From Monomorium pharaonis (Eukaryota; Arthropoda; Insecta; Hymenoptera; Formicidae), in assembly GCF_013373865.1 (NCBI RefSeq), contig NC_050469.1, forward strand, positions 21,506,046 to 21,570,045: a stretch of DNA of 64,000 bases. The letters are read 5' to 3'. The position numbers and the translations under genes are program-made. A model generated the notes under the pieces. The model was given only the letters and a program-made list of their open reading frames with translations. It did no database searches and was not told the DNA's origin. Below, one piece after another: positions 13,776 through 27,500 of the stretch (position 1 is the stretch's first letter; the number at the start of each line of letters is the position of its first letter).

Positions 13776-13805
13776 ATACACACACACACACACATACACA
13801 CGTAC
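13776..13805. repeat. (CA)n-rich microsatellite
   Basis: ACAC repeats passing into ACGTACGTGCGTGC-type repeats up to about 13826. They generate spurious Thr-His or Cys-Val frames. Confidence 0.9.
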
Positions 13806-14650
13806 GTGCGTGCGTACGTGTGCGAACACACACGAGAACACGTACGCCACACGGTCGTGTCACGAGTTCTGAATGAGCAAGAGGCTTTGTAGACCCTCGA
13901 GGCGATGTACGAACTATGAATGAACGAGTGAATGAATACAACCTGTGCCAACTACCCCTCCCGGTCCCGTGGACGCGCCCCTTTCTTCCTATTTCTATTC
14001 GCCGTCATCCCTCTGAGCGAGTCTCTGATTCTAGCTACGCAGTCGCTCTTTATATCTTTCTGCCCGGGATATCTGCGGTGGCACCATATGACGCCGCTGG
14101 TAACGCGCGGTTTCTTTCTTTCTTTTTTTTCCACGCAACAACACACTGCGTATTACAGATCCTTCCGCGACGCGGAAGATTGCGTGGCTCCCGTTCGCGC
14201 CAAGTGCCAATTCGACCGACCGCGCTCCACCGCGGTTTTAATACGGTTTTATTATCGCGCTTATTAAGCTTCCCGTAGCTGTAATCGCATGTTAAGTATA
14301 CTGGTTTGCGGAACTGGGTACACACTTGCTGTGGCCTCTCGTTGTAAAACGCAGCGAGAAGCAAAAAGAATTAATCCTTATGCCTGAAATTTGTGTGCAA
14401 AAATTCAAAGTCGTACGGACAAAATTTTGAGCTCCAGATCTCGAATCCATCATTTGCATATAATTGACAATCATTTATAAGAAAGAATGAATATAAAAAT
14501 GTACATATATTTCAGTCTCTCTTATAAATCATGGTTATAATATATATTTTTCGCAAGCGATTTTAATTATTCGAAATTTTCTATATATAAAAAAGTCCTG
14601 ATAAAAAAATGGTAAAGTTTTGCCTTCAGTTTTGTGTAATAAACAAAGAT

Positions 14651-14661
14651 ATATATATGTG

Positions 14662-14693
<32 letters not shown>

Positions 14694-14718
14694 TGTGTGT
14701 GTGTGTGTGTGTGTGTGT
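14651..14718. repeat. (GTGC)n-(GT)n compound microsatellite
   Basis: AT units pass into about ten GTGC units and then into about thirteen GT units: three adjoining simple repeats that can alternate purine and pyrimidine. Confidence 0.95.
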
Positions 14719-16633
14719 ACATAATGTATATATTTAATATTATTTAAATGTCTTATCTAAATAATAAGAAAACGTATATATCTTTTTTGCGAGACTTTGA
14801 AATAAGATTTCTCAATAAAAATTACAGATCCCCTCGTTAATTATAAAAAACTAAGAAGAAAAATTCAGATTAAAATTTTTAAAACTTTTTATCAAGACTT
14901 CTTACGTTTACAGAAAATTTCGAATAATAAAAATTATAAAATACAATGAAAGCGACGTCGCAAGGCAAACAAGCGACGAAGAGGGACAGAATCGATTAGA
15001 ATGCCGAGTAATTCGTCGGCGTTAGTTATAACGCGAGGGTTGCTTAACAAATAATATCATTGTATTCGGCGGCGTGACTGACCAGTCGTTTCTCTCGCCC
15101 ATAAACGCTATCGGCGGACGTCACGGGTCCTTTTTTGGGTAGCGCGTGCGCTCGGCAAAGCCGTGACACGAGCGTCGCTTTCGCGCGCGGGGGTGATTCG
15201 ACCATCTCTCCGTCTCTCGGTCTCTCGTCCCCGTGCCTGCCGTCGATAATTTATGCATAATATGCACGCGCACATATAGGCGTTACGCGTGTTTGTGGAT
15301 CCGTGCACGTGCGCGCGATACGTGACACGAAGCAATGAACAAACACGGCGCTTGTTTTCATGGACAGCACGCGCTATCATCGTCGATACATCCACAAAAT
15401 TCATCCTAAGGACCCACTGCCTCGTTTCGTAGATGCAAAGAGGAAAAGCTATAATCGAATATATTCAAATTTTCTTGTGTGTTATTTTTTACAAGGTTAC
15501 GATATTATCAAACTCGCGATATTAATGTGAGTTAAACAATTGAAAAAAAGAGGCGCAAATTTGTAAAAAAATTCTTCTCTTTTTGAGAAATAGAAATAGA
15601 AGGTAAAACTACAGAATTTCCGACGATCGATATTACTTATTTAAATTTGAAATAAATTCCGGGACAACATACCGCGGTTTGACCGCGGAATGGTCCCATT
15701 AACGCAGTTAAATATATTAGCATCGTCGAAGAATCTTCGAGTTTATCTCGGCTTCTAACGGCGGAATTAAAGATTATACGGTCGACTCGCGGGTCTAAAT
15801 AACAGAGCGATACATCTCGGTTCCGACACGAGGAGGTCGAAAGCGAGGATAAGCGAGAGTCGAACCAGAGACCTCGAAGAGCTGTGATACATAACGTAAC
15901 AGTGCTTTAGCAAGCAGAAATAATGAGTCTATTATACGGACGTCTGTGTTGGTCGCTTTGTAACGACGACCGCCCGTAAGACGCGTACATACGGTACCAG
16001 CCAAGTCGGACCGCTTTGCCGTCGTACGGACGAATATCGGTTTCGAACGTTTGCCAAACGTTTTTTTTTTTTAAGACTAAACAAGGTCGTTTTTGATATT
16101 TCACACGATGTTTTGGCAACTGCCGAGTGCCAAAATATCGTGTAAAATATCAAAGGCAGACTTTTTTCCCGTTCTCTTGACACTTTATTTGCGCCTCGGG
16201 CAAGTAGCGGTGCATACATAAAATTACATTGTTCCTATAAATTAATTTCCTCCACAGTACAATGTAATAAAAACAAATTTATGCGCATGTCTAATTTGTT
16301 TTTCGTAAATTGGGGCACGCAGTACATAATTTGACGCGTTTTATGAAAAAAAAATTAATAATAAAGCAAATATGGATTCGTCAGAAATAATTGAAACAAA
16401 TTCTTTTTTAAGGTGTTAAAATTAGTCCAAATAACAAAGCAACAAACTATTAAAATAGTTACTAAAATTCTTTCCTTTTGATGAGAATTTTCAATGGCTG
16501 ATTCAGTCAGTTTTAACATGGGTAGTGATTTCATTCTGCCTTCTACGTAGAGACGGGAACGATTGAAATCGGGATGAGGGATATATATACGAGCGCGTTC
16601 ATTAACGTCCGCGCGCAGGTACGTGTGAGTGAG

Positions 16634-16722
16634 TATGCGTGCGTGTGCGCGTGCGTGCGTGCGTGCGTGCGTGTTATATCGCGCGGTAGACATACGCGCG
16701 GCGCGGCGCGGCGCGGCGCGGG
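16634..16722. repeat. (GTGC)n tract followed by a (GGCGC)n pentamer minisatellite
   Basis: 16634-16674 is a GCGT/GTGC repeat. 16697-16722 is a five-copy GGCGC pentamer array. Both sit in a CpG-rich patch. Confidence 0.9.
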
Positions 16723-19381
16723 CGAATCGTCTCTATTGTCCGCGGCGGAGCGTGTAGAGGACCCGACTTTCCCTCGTTCACCCACGGTCACTGCTGCAGT
16801 GACGTAAGGCCCCCTCGCCAGGGTAATTGTTACCCGCGTGCGCTACGTATGTACGAAGACTCGTTTTATAATGTTCTCCTCCGCGCGCGCGCGCGCGCGC
16901 TCTCCGCTCCGTTCCATTCTATTCCATTCCGTCCGCCGCGCCGGCCGTCCCGCGCGTCCTATTGCGCGTGCCTTCGGGTCTGACATCAACGTGTTGCACT
17001 TGCGATTGCAATGCGGTGCGTATGTATGTAATGTGTGCATGTACGCGAAGCGCACGGATTACGGAACGACACGCGGGGCCGGGATTATCTCCCATTGATA
17101 AAGACCGCGTTATAGTACGCGAGCAAAATCGCTAGTTTCAGTCCGCGCCGCGAGTTGCGAGTCATCTCCCTAACGCGAATCTTGTTTTTCCGATTTCGTA
17201 ACCATCGCTAACAATGAAATAAAAACACTGAGATGTTTTTGCGCCACGCGCGTGCTTGTAAAATCAATTCCGTTTGTTAAAGGCTCGATATTTGTAATAA
17301 TTAAATTGTTTAATTAAATTTTCGTTTACTGCGAGATCCGGATGATCAACGGAAAGTCGGAAAAGTCAGTTCAATTAAAAAAATGCATTTTAGCATTGCT
17401 CCGTATATATTGCGACTTGAATTTCACGATATCAAACGTTGAAATACTAATGCTATAAATAACAATAAGCAAGCACAATCACCGACTACCGTATGCAACA
17501 CGTCAAAATATTTTCACAAAGCATAATTCATAAAAGCTACGAGCGTTTCATTAAACGCACGTCTCCACTTGGTCTTTCAACAACGCGCGCGTTTAGTTAT
17601 GTTGTGCAAAACGCACTTGTGGGGAGAGTTGATTCGTCACGTAATGATGCATTTGATTTTACAATGGATAAGCGCGCGTGTATGGCGAAAGTAACTCGGT
17701 CAAAGCCAGATAAACGATCGAAAACGTTAACAGTTAAATATAAAAACTGGGTCGCGTGTACACTTTGCGCTTGTGCAAAAATTCTCCCCCCCCCCCCTCC
17801 CCCACGTCGTATACGGTAGGGCGCAACCGCGGGGAAAATTTTGTATGGCCATTGCGCCAGCGTTAGCGTTGATATTTTCACTCGGCGGATTCCTCGTTCT
17901 CTCGCGCCGCAAGGAAATTAAAACTAGGTTCGTGACCGGTGAATAATACCACTCTTAGTTCGAGCACACGCTAGCGAAATCTCGTCGACCGTATATTGCG
18001 CAACGCGTTGTACAATAACAAAATCATTGCGCAATATGGACGCCCGTCGCGGGCTCCATTCAGCAAAAGTTCGATTCTGCAAAATTGCCTCTCTGACGCG
18101 CCGTGGTGTATAATCCCTCTCGCTTTGCGATTCAAGAGATTGTACAAAACCTCTGAGTGTGAATAGAATAGCTCTTCGCGAGGGAAAGAGAGAGAGAAAA
18201 AGAGAGAAAGAGTAGGGAGAGACGGCTATTCCGCAGACGATGCCGTAAAAAAAAAAAATGAAAGACAAAAAAAAATGAGTTTGAATGTAGCTTACATCAT
18301 CTCCGATGTTATCTCCGAACTATCATACATGATTGTGGGATAGTTCGTTTGTTAGACAGATATTATGCGGTGGCGTGTATTCAGCGGAGAGAATTCAAGA
18401 GTGTGCGAGCCGCGCGGTATAAAGAATAAGTTTTTCAGGTTCAGCAATATACACTCGCGATTACCGCGATACGCGAGGAATATAATGGACAAAACAAAGT
18501 GTTACATAAAAGGCTGGAAGACGCGCGCCGGCTAATGGGACCGTCCCGCTAAAAGTTGCTTGCTCCGAGTTGCCTTCGGTACGTCGACGCGAAATTCACC
18601 CTCGCTCGCTCGTCGTCGCGCGCTGTAACGAGCCGTGTCGCAATCAGCCCCTCAAAGAGAGAGGGAGGGAGGGAGAGAGAGAGAGAGGGGTCAGATTTGA
18701 CGATTCGATTTCTAGGCATATAACCGTACGCGGTGAAATCGGCATGCTGTCGCCCCGCGGCACCATGGCGACGACGACGACGACGACGAAGAAATGCTAA
18801 ATGAGGAACGAACAGTGACGATAATGAGAGGTTTGTGTTTGCAACACGTGCAAACGCACCAACCTGAGAGATGTTATCAGCCGCCCTGACGTAACAATGA
18901 GAAACTCCTCCACGCTTTCGTTTGTACTTGCAATCGGGGAAACAAATAAAACCGTCCTGTCGCGCAATTTAGCGGTCCCTTGCATAGGCATCGCGCGCGC
19001 GCGCGCGCTCGCTCGCTCGCAATTATCGATATAGGAAGAGGAAAGAGCCCTCGCTGTTGTTGTATAGGAAGCGATACTCGTTGCAATCGTTCGACACTAT
19101 CGTCGAACGATAACACGCTTTTCACGCGCGTGCGTTCCGTTAGAGGGAAATTATAATAACGCGATTCTTGTCATCTCGCGCGCGAGCCCTCTTTTTTTTC
19201 CTTGCGGGCGGGGGAGAAAGGGAAGGCGAGAAGGTGTTTGAGAATTCAGAATTGTTCCACGGAAATTCGCTGTTGTTCGATACGCGGTTGCCCTACGGGA
19301 TTTCCTAACACCCGTAAGCCCGAGAGAATAATTTTTCGCGACGGAGGAAGGCGGAGAGGAATAGCAGAAAATTGGACTTAC

Positions 19382-19645
19382 CATCGTTATGATACTGTCT
19401 CGATGGCAGGGACACCGCGCCCGAAGAGGGTTGTATCGGGGGTTGTTGTTGCGTACCGCTCTGAGGAGGACCGGAGGAGTTGGAGGTGGTCGAATTGGCG
19501 GGCGTTGGCGGGTTTTTATGTTCTGGTGTTGCCACCTGATGGCCGCCACCCTGGTATCCCAAATAATCACTTAAATCTGGCACGCAAACGCTTTCATATA
19601 AGTTCGCCGTCACGTTCTCCAGAGAGGCCTTCGCTGCGTCGACAT
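19382..19645 (-). CDS. pnt: pointed exon after the SAM domain (Ser/Pro/Gln-rich linker)
   Basis: A 264 nt exon with acceptor TTTACATTTAG| before 19645 and donor GATG|GTAAGT (consensus-like) after 19382, again phase 1 on both sides. It opens with DVDAAKASLENVTANLYESV, followed by CVPDLSDYLGYQ, and then becomes low-complexity: PPTPANSTTSNSSGPP, and Q- and P-rich segments, ending SLPSRQYHND. Its frame follows directly from the Pointed-domain exon (…LEILQK + D). In Ets1/Pointed the segment between SAM and the ETS domain is a poorly conserved activation/linker region, and this fits. The ordered YESVCVPDLSDYLGYQ stretch is likely the functional part. The downstream exons, including the ETS domain, are not in this window unless the 7909-8440 exon is also included. 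Confidence 0.9.
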
Positions 19646-19887
19646 CTAAATGTAAAACGGAGATAAATCCTCAACCGAGCTGCACGTGTCTGTTATCGTT
19701 TTGCCTTCGCGAGGTTAAGTTAATTAAATGCGCGCCACATTCCTGCCATCGGATCTCACTTGTTATGCGTCTGAGAATTACGAACCTTACCACTCGCCAA
19801 TTTTTGAGCACGTTAAAATCATTCATAATGATATGTTTGTTATAATTTCGCTTTTCATAATTCAATTTTATAAATTGTGTATCAATA

Positions 19888-20107
19888 CACTGACAAAAAA
19901 GAATGATCGAGTCAAATACATATTTATTTGAATAGTACTAATAACATGTTTTATAAAAAATGAATAATATTTATTTTAAACCAGTAATATTTTCTAAATT
20001 ATAGAAAGTATTACTTGTTTTAAATAAATATCATTCATCTTCTACAAAATATGTTATTACTATTCAAATAAATATTTATTTGAATCAAGCATCCTTTTCC
20101 GTCGGTA
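19888..20107. mobile_element. TA-flanked palindromic MITE (CACTGAC ends)
   Basis: The ends CACTGACAAAAAAGAATG (left) and TACCGACGGAAAAGGATG (reverse complement of the right) are each bordered by TA. The whole 220 bp is an imperfect palindrome: AATAGTACTAATAACAT near the left is matched by ATGTTATTACTATT near the right, and the TATTTATTTGAATAG arms also pair. No coding capacity. The size, TA duplication and CACTGA start relate it to the 4840-5145 element. Confidence 0.62.
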
Positions 20108-21563
20108 TAATATTGATCTCGAGTGTTTATTTAACAATGTCGCAAAATTAAATTAAATCCGAATAATATATTTTTACAAAAATTTAGACACGTGTCATGC
20201 CAGAATCTTGATTAACCCGTTAATTAAAGGAGAGAAAATCAATAGCAACGAAAAAAGGATTATGCATTATACTATGCACGGACATATACACATGAATGGT
20301 CAACATATACCTCCATGGACAGTGAACATTTTAATTGTAATAATTAAGCCTCTTATCTTCACGTGATAACTGTTATCGCGGCGGCATGTGTGCCCCCGGT
20401 AGTTTTTCAGCGCGTGTTGATTACGACAGGAATAAAATATTGCATTGTTTGTCATTAAGTGGTTCCCCGTAAGTACGATTGTTCCGCGCATCGCGGCGGA
20501 TCACAATCGTAATTAACGATCTGGAGTAGCACTATCATCATCGCGACCGTATTGCGAAGGAGACGTTCGCCATTGCCGTGATTCATCGCCGGTGTTTCTA
20601 CGCTTCTAGAAATTCTCGTGGAACAATCGTAGACTCGAAATGTAAAACGGCGTACGTGCCATGAATATTCCCTTGTTTTTCACGTTCTTTCTTACACTCT
20701 GTTACACTTCTTCGCCTTTAATATGCAAATAACCTTTATTGTACACACATACACACACTAAACACAGTGTTCTCCCTTTGCTTTTACATTTATATGTACC
20801 GTCGATTATTAATTATTTATGCGAGCAGTTGGAGAGAAAATTGAGATACACTTTCTGCTAACAGGAACAATTTAAATATATTAATGTTTTAAATATTAAG
20901 TAACTTTTTAATTATTAGAATTAAAAACTGATTTATATTAGAGAAGCTTATTTGAACAATCCGGATTTTTCTAGCAAATAAAATTCAAAAATTAATTCGT
21001 GTAAATTGCATCTTTATCGAAAATTTAATTTTTCCAAACGATAGTTCAACCAAAAGATAAAAATTGCGCTTTTATTGTTTATAACAAAACAATGTCGAAA
21101 CAAAGTGCAAGGTGGATGGCGCGTAGATTCGAGATAAAAGATATTATATTTTATTTAATCAAGTAATTATTTAACCGAAATTAAGCGACAAAAAAATTTG
21201 CCCATTATTTCAGGTTTCCATTCGATACGGCATACAAAAGAGATCGATCATTCGTCTCGACGATGGCGAAACCCACATCGCATTAATGAATTTCACCGTG
21301 AATCCGATCGGTATCGCCGCGACAGGAAGATACAACTTTTTAGTTTCTACTTTTTTATACAACGCAAGAGCGTTTCCTAACATCCGTTCTCATTCGCGGA
21401 ATCAAAGCGATTACCCACGTCGTGTCGCGACTGCGAGCGTCGGGTGCACGCTAGGCTTCAGTTAAATTACCGTCGCCTCGGTCAGAGGGATCACGCGGCG
21501 CGGCCGACTACATCGTTCACAATCGTAGCACAATAATAAATTGCACGGATGGAATGTGGAAAG

Positions 21564-21594
21564 TACGACGACGACGACGACGACGACGATGACG
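21564..21594. repeat. (ACG)n trinucleotide repeat
   Basis: About ten ACG units with one ATG-type change near the end. It gives poly-Val on the minus strand and is not considered coding. Confidence 0.95.
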
Positions 21595-24315
21595 CTTTTC
21601 TCTGTCGCTCCTACTATCCGCAAAAGCACACAGCTGTATCTTTCTTGCATTTTTAATAACACGCGGATAATAAAACAGAGTATAACAGTAGCTTCACAAC
21701 TGTAAAAAGATAATAGAGACTCTCCAATAAATGGTCTCGCTAAAATGAACAAGAAATGGTAGGAAGAGCCAACTGTCTTTTTCTCTTCTTCTCTTTCATT
21801 TTCCAAAAATGTACGAGTGAATCGTAAATGAGGATTAATAAAAAACTTTGGCGAGATTCTTATTATAAGTCTTTATAAGAAAGTTATTCGCAAACATTTA
21901 ATTTTAGAATTTAATTCAATTTTCGAGAATTTTTAAAAGAATTTTGCTTTTTTATAATTAATCGATAACTTCCGATTCACATCAAACATTAACGCTCATT
22001 TATAATGCTCACTTTGCTAATATAAAACCCAGTTATAATGTTACGAATCGTTTTTTAATCAAGAATTCATGTTGCAACGCCGCGCCGAGCTTAACGTTAA
22101 GAATTCTACTTCGCTCGCGCTTATTTACACGCTCCCTTTCGATACGACAGAGAGATTACGTATTCGAGACGAATCTCGAGTTTTGTGGTGAGTTACCGTT
22201 AGTAGTCGTCCTTAGATCGCGCTAGTCGATTAAGCCGAGGTTTCAGTGCCAATGATGAGACGACATGAATAATCGATAAGGAAGTACCGGGTTTTACTTA
22301 ACGGGAGTTAAATCACAAGCGAACCTCCGTTTCCTGCTGCATCATTTCGTACGATCTGCTTTTATCTATCTCGATCTATTCAGCTCCCTCCCATCTGTAT
22401 TCCTATCTCTTCTTAAGTCTCCCCTTTTACTCATTCCCTCCAGTCGCTGTCCTTCCTTTCTCTCTTTTTTTTCCTATTGTCTCAATTCTTTTATTATTTA
22501 ATTCTTCACACAATAAAGGTGCGGTATATTCAACACTTAATGAGATATTGATTGAATCTTCTATCGCTTACTTTAACGGCGTATAAATATAAAAAGAAAT
22601 AAATTATTAAATAATAAGTTGTATTTACGAGTCAAATTATCTGTTGCACAACCAAACTCGATATTGACATGAAATGGTAGTCAGTATAGATATTCTATTC
22701 TATAAAAAACGTAGTCGTTCTATTTCATTTCCATTATCAAATGATTATTCAGAAAATATATAATTGACATCTTTGCCTATATAAAAAAAATCATAAATAT
22801 TAATATTAGCTAATAAAAAAAATAGAACAATCTGAATAAGTTTTTTAAATTAAAAAAAGAATTGTTAAAAGGACTAAATAAAATTAATATAAATAACCAA
22901 CAGTGCCAATTATTTCTGTCATATAAGATTTTTAAAATGTATACTGAATTTTATAAATTCAATAAATCCATCAACGGCGAAATTTCAATTACGTATTTTT
23001 CCACTTGCATCCTTTCTTCCACTTGCAGCAGTCTGCTCTCTGGGATGCCCAAGGATATAAATATATTTTTCCTTTGAATTTTCTCTGGTTTTTGTCAAGT
23101 CCAAAACGATCGAACGGCGAACTTGACTTGCTGTTTTGAGCGTACGCATCATAAAAGAAAACAGGGGGATCTAATAGGGAGGGACCAGTCGAATCGAGGC
23201 TCGGCCATTGACGATACGCGAGATCGAAATTCGAGTGAATTCTTTGGTGCACGCGAGTACGTCCTCCCTCCGAAAAAGCGTCTAAGTGGCCGCGGCAATG
23301 GCGCTGCACCATTTCGACGGATATCCGGGCCGAGAGTTTCTATGGTGCTCTGTCTTTCTTCTCCTCCGGTTCATTCTCTTCGCGCTGCGTGCGAGGTAAA
23401 AATGGGGGGATCGATTCAACGAAACGGGAGAATGACACGGGAGGGAGGAGGTGGAGGAGAAGAGAGAGATGGTCACCACCCGCGCGCACCGCCCCATTGC
23501 TCCCCGCGTTCATTGTTCACCGGGAGTCCCTTTTGCCCGTACGCTGCGCCATGACATCGCGATTTTACGGAAATTCGATCGGTTTTGTCGACGGCGACGG
23601 ATGGTGCCCGTCGCTGCAAAAAAAAGCGCGTTAGCGCGCGCAGCGAGCGCTTCTTACGCGATTAACCCCGGACTCGCAACACCGGGGTCACCGATGAGTA
23701 GCCAAACGGCACAAGAAACGCAAGATCAATCGCAATGTTTAATTATTTAACAGGAAAAAATCTTTTTTATACACTAGACATAATACACGATGCAAATAAA
23801 AAATGTTAATCATTATTCTCTTTAATGCTAATAAAATTAAATCGTGTTAATTGTTAGTCGTCATTCTTCTTAATTTTGAAATTTTAATTGCGTGATATTT
23901 GTATCAGAAGCTTCGCGTTGACGAACGAAGCTAAAATTGCGATTACAAAAATATTCGCAATAAAGAATAATCGTTACCAGAGTTGTTTTACTTTTACGTT
24001 TTACTTTTGCGTTACCTAATTGTATAACTATCACATAGTATCACCAATAGTTGGCAACGAATCATGCGTGAATCATGATGTGTTTAGAGACATCGAACAA
24101 GGCATTACATATATATTATAAATAATTCAGACTAACGATCCGTCTCTCGTCAGGCTTCCTCTCACAGATTTAAAAGATTTTGCATGTCGTGCTTAATAAA
24201 AAATATCTTGGGGTATCAAGATAGAATAATCGGGCATTGAATTTATCGAAGACTTAAGGAGCGTTCGAGGTAGACTGACGGACCCGGCCGTGCCGTTCGT
24301 ATGAGGAGCACGCAC

Positions 24316-24519
24316 CTTTCTGCAGGATCTCGAGATGCTCCCACAGGATGTCGCCCATGAAGGCGGGGGCACGTGCTAGAAAGGATTCCTTCCCCATGGC
24401 ACAAATCTGTTTCCCGGTCATGTGCTGCCACGGCTGCATCGCCACACCCTCCAACGAGAATTCCCCAATAGCCCAGTGCAACCAGTGGGCAACAGCTGCT
24501 TCCGACCATTGCCTCGGGT
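24316..24519 (-). CDS. pnt: pointed exon encoding the Pointed (PNT/SAM) domain
   Basis: A 204 nt exon with acceptor TTTATTTCAG| before 24519 and donor AAAG|GTGCGT after 24316, phase 1 at both ends. The translation has the hallmarks of the Ets-family Pointed domain in order: DPRQWSEAAVAHWV, then W-A-I-G-E-F-S-L-E-G-V, GKQICAMGKESFL and GDILWEHLEILQK. These align residue for residue with vertebrate Ets1/Ets2 and Drosophila PntP2. The domain is a five-helix SAM fold that in this family docks ERK and mediates partner contacts. The whole core domain lies in this one exon, so isoforms that skip it lose kinase docking. The next codon is completed by AT from the 19645 exon (Asp). The protein is nuclear by family. 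No disrupted residue was seen. Confidence 0.97.
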
Positions 24520-27500
24520 CTGAAATAAAAAAAAAAGGAAAACAAAAATAAGGACCAGATTGTTTTTTTTTTTTTTAACAGCTAACCTAGTCGTATTCCC
24601 GAAGGTCGATCGTTTATCGTTTATCTTGCGATCTTCGCGATAAGGATGAACCTTTCAGTTTTGCTTCTATCGGTCAGGGGATACGGGGAAACCGATTGTC
24701 GCCTTATCTCTGAATACAGAAAACACAGGAGGGTTATATGATATATCGTCATTGATTAGAAAACGATAAATCACGTTTCTAATTTTTCCAATCCTGTATC
24801 GGCGTTACACTTGGACTTTATTCCCGAATTTCTAAGATAATTTTCCAAAATTTTAATCTTCTTCTGTTACTTATCCGCGGTTATCCGAGAGCGAGGTCAT
24901 TAAGACAATCGAGAATTATCGAAAAAACAGTGACATACGTTGTCGTTTGTGACAGCGTGATCGTTAGCCGGGAACCAAGCCGACCATCTTTGGTGGAAGC
25001 AATACCGAGAAACATCGGAATGTCCCATTTGAGGTGCGCGCCCATATTTGCACGCGTGTCTTGCATTGTTTCGTGGTATCTCGCTGCGTAAAAGTACAGT
25101 TGGGCTCATAATGCAAACAGGAGTTGCCAGCGTAGCGACTCGCTAATGTATATAACTTTGCTCGCACAATCTCCATAGCCGTCCCTTAACACTAACGACG
25201 TGAGCAAGATGTTCGAAATATCTTAGGTCTCTAGTCTCGTAAAGATCGACCAAAGATAGACCGAAATATAGGGTGTTCCAAAAAAATATCGATTAGGTAT
25301 GTAGATACAATTTAATTTAATTTTAATTTAAAACTTAAAATCTAATTTTTCCTTTCTTTCGGAATTGTTTTATATCATAGTAATAAGAAGGAATTTTTGT
25401 ATTTTTTTAAATAAAAAACTGATTTTTTTACATTTTAAGAATTCTTGATAGAGAGAGAGAGAGCTATTAAAATTAACAGATTTATAAAAGGTTTTTTATG
25501 TTAACATGTATTATAAATTATTTGCAAAATTATTAACACATTTTCATCGACATAATAAACCTTTAGGACTATTGCCACGATAATTTATCTAGTTTTAATC
25601 TTTAATTAAATCTTTAATTTTTTAGACTGATTCAAATATTTTTGAAGATATTCACAACAAGTTTTTATCCTGTTCGACGATCTACAATAAAAATTTTCCA
25701 TTTTTCGATTTTTCTTCGGTTTTGTATTGACTACAAATAAAACAAAATTTAAAAAATGCTTAAATTAAACCACCTCTAAAAACTTAATAGTTTCAAAAAT
25801 ATGAAGCAGAAGTTAAAAAAAGACTTGACGACAAAAATAGTGCCACACTGCAGAAATGCTTCGAGGAATGATAACCATTGTATTATCTATTTATTATCAT
25901 TAATTTTTTCATAGAAATAATTTTTTTTATCGCTCCCGCCCTTTTCCGGATAAGATTTGTTTGTGTGCACGAGTGTACAATGCAAATAAAGCAAAAACAT
26001 TCAACGGTAAAGGGTTTCCCGACATCTACATAAAGATGTAAGATTTTTAGCGCGTGGTGGGAATGCAAATTTAAAAATAGATAAAATTGCACGATGGAAT
26101 GGGCGACGTTATTCGCGGAATCGATAAAGTACGAGATGAATTGACGTCTTTCGCGTAGGCTAGAATATAAATATAGGAAGAAAAAGTGAACGAGTACCGA
26201 GGCAACAAGAGTGTCTAACGGCAATGGCACGGCACGTTCAAAGCGGCCGCCAGTGTTTGAGGATCGTACCGATATTTGCCCAACTTATTTCTCGTAAGCG
26301 TTGTTAGCAGACTTTACACTCTCTTTCTCGCCTCGCGCATTCGAACACAACTCCACGCTCGCCCGTACGCGCGCGCTGCACACGTATTCTCTGTTACTGG
26401 TCGACCGTTGCATGCATAATAGATTCTTCGTTATCAATATATTATTTTATATTCCACTTCTATCTTTTCACTTCCATCGAGTCTATAGACAAATCTAATT
26501 CAATCTGAAAGTCACGCTTAGCGCCGTAGACATTTGCTAATCGTGCGTGTTCGACATCTGTCGCTACATTATTGGAGAATGTAAATAGTGAAAATGTAAA
26601 TAGAATGTAAATTGATAGAAAAAAAAAGAAACTTGTCAAGTCTGAGAATTTAATTCTTTACAGATAACGAGCAGATGCCACTTTGAAATCCGACGTTTCG
26701 TCTGTGATTTCCAGATTAACGATCTCTTGATTAGAGTCTATTATAAAACACGAGAGATATTGAAACTCATGGGGGATTGGACGTATCCTTATATGTGTCG
26801 AAGCATCTTTACCATTGTATTTGTTATTCAAAAGGGAGATAGATTCTGAATAAATCATAATAGCGAATGCGATATGACGCGTCAAAACGTAATTGTGAAT
26901 GCAACCTGCGTCTTCTTTATAGTATAAGCATACGCGTTCTCGTACATAAACCCTCCAACGACATAATACATATTGATAGATTTCAGACATAGATAGATAA
27001 GTTTTTAGCAATCCGTTAATTATTTCTGTAAACGACGTTAAAATTCCTAACGCCAACTTTCCACTTTTTCAACTCATTATAAACAAAACAATTATCACTT
27101 TTCGCAAAGAGAAATTAATTTCAAATAAATTTTTGTTAACGCTTCTTTATACACGCGCGGAAAAAAAGTTTTGCTGAAGTATTAAAAAATTTAACTTAAA
27201 TACAGATTTGAAAAAATAATTTTATTAGACCATTAAATAATTATCAGGGATGTTCAGGCATGATATTCAAAACATTTTGACATTCTAGCGGCTAGTTTGA
27301 GCGTAACGTAATTATTTCAATGGCTTAATTATTTTCAGATCTGTTAAATCTTTAAACAGCGTCGGACCTTTCTTTCTTTATCAATAATGCTTTAGTGGTT
27401 TTCTGGAAAATAAAAGATTCAGGGACCGACGCGGCGGCGGTCTCAAGCTCGAAGTGAAATGGCAAGAGGAGCAGGAGGTTGCTCGTTCGGTTCACGGAGG

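Larger units (their letters stand above)
9961..19381. other. intronic DNA between the P1-type region and the linker exon
   Basis: An AT-rich stretch (10-11.1 kb, 11.7-13.4 kb) alternates with CpG-rich patches (11.2-11.6, 13.6-14.3, 15-15.4, 16.6-17.1, 18.4-19.3 kb). Open frames of 60-140 codons occur on both strands in the CpG patches but are low complexity or overlap each other. I support no exon here. Some patches may be enhancers or unannotated non-coding first exons. Confidence 0.4.
19646..24315. other. intron between linker exon and SAM exon
   Basis: Mostly AT-rich, with a MITE at 19888-20107 and an (ACG)n tract. A GC-rich patch at 23.1-23.7 kb has open frames on both strands but no recognisable domain. 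Nothing else can be supported. Confidence 0.5.

Noticed and set aside
26658..27056. 132-codon minus-strand frame in the intron between the MAPK-site and SAM exons
   Set aside because: It is in the gene's strand, but there is no phase-1 acceptor/donor pair I could fit and no resemblance to Ets proteins.
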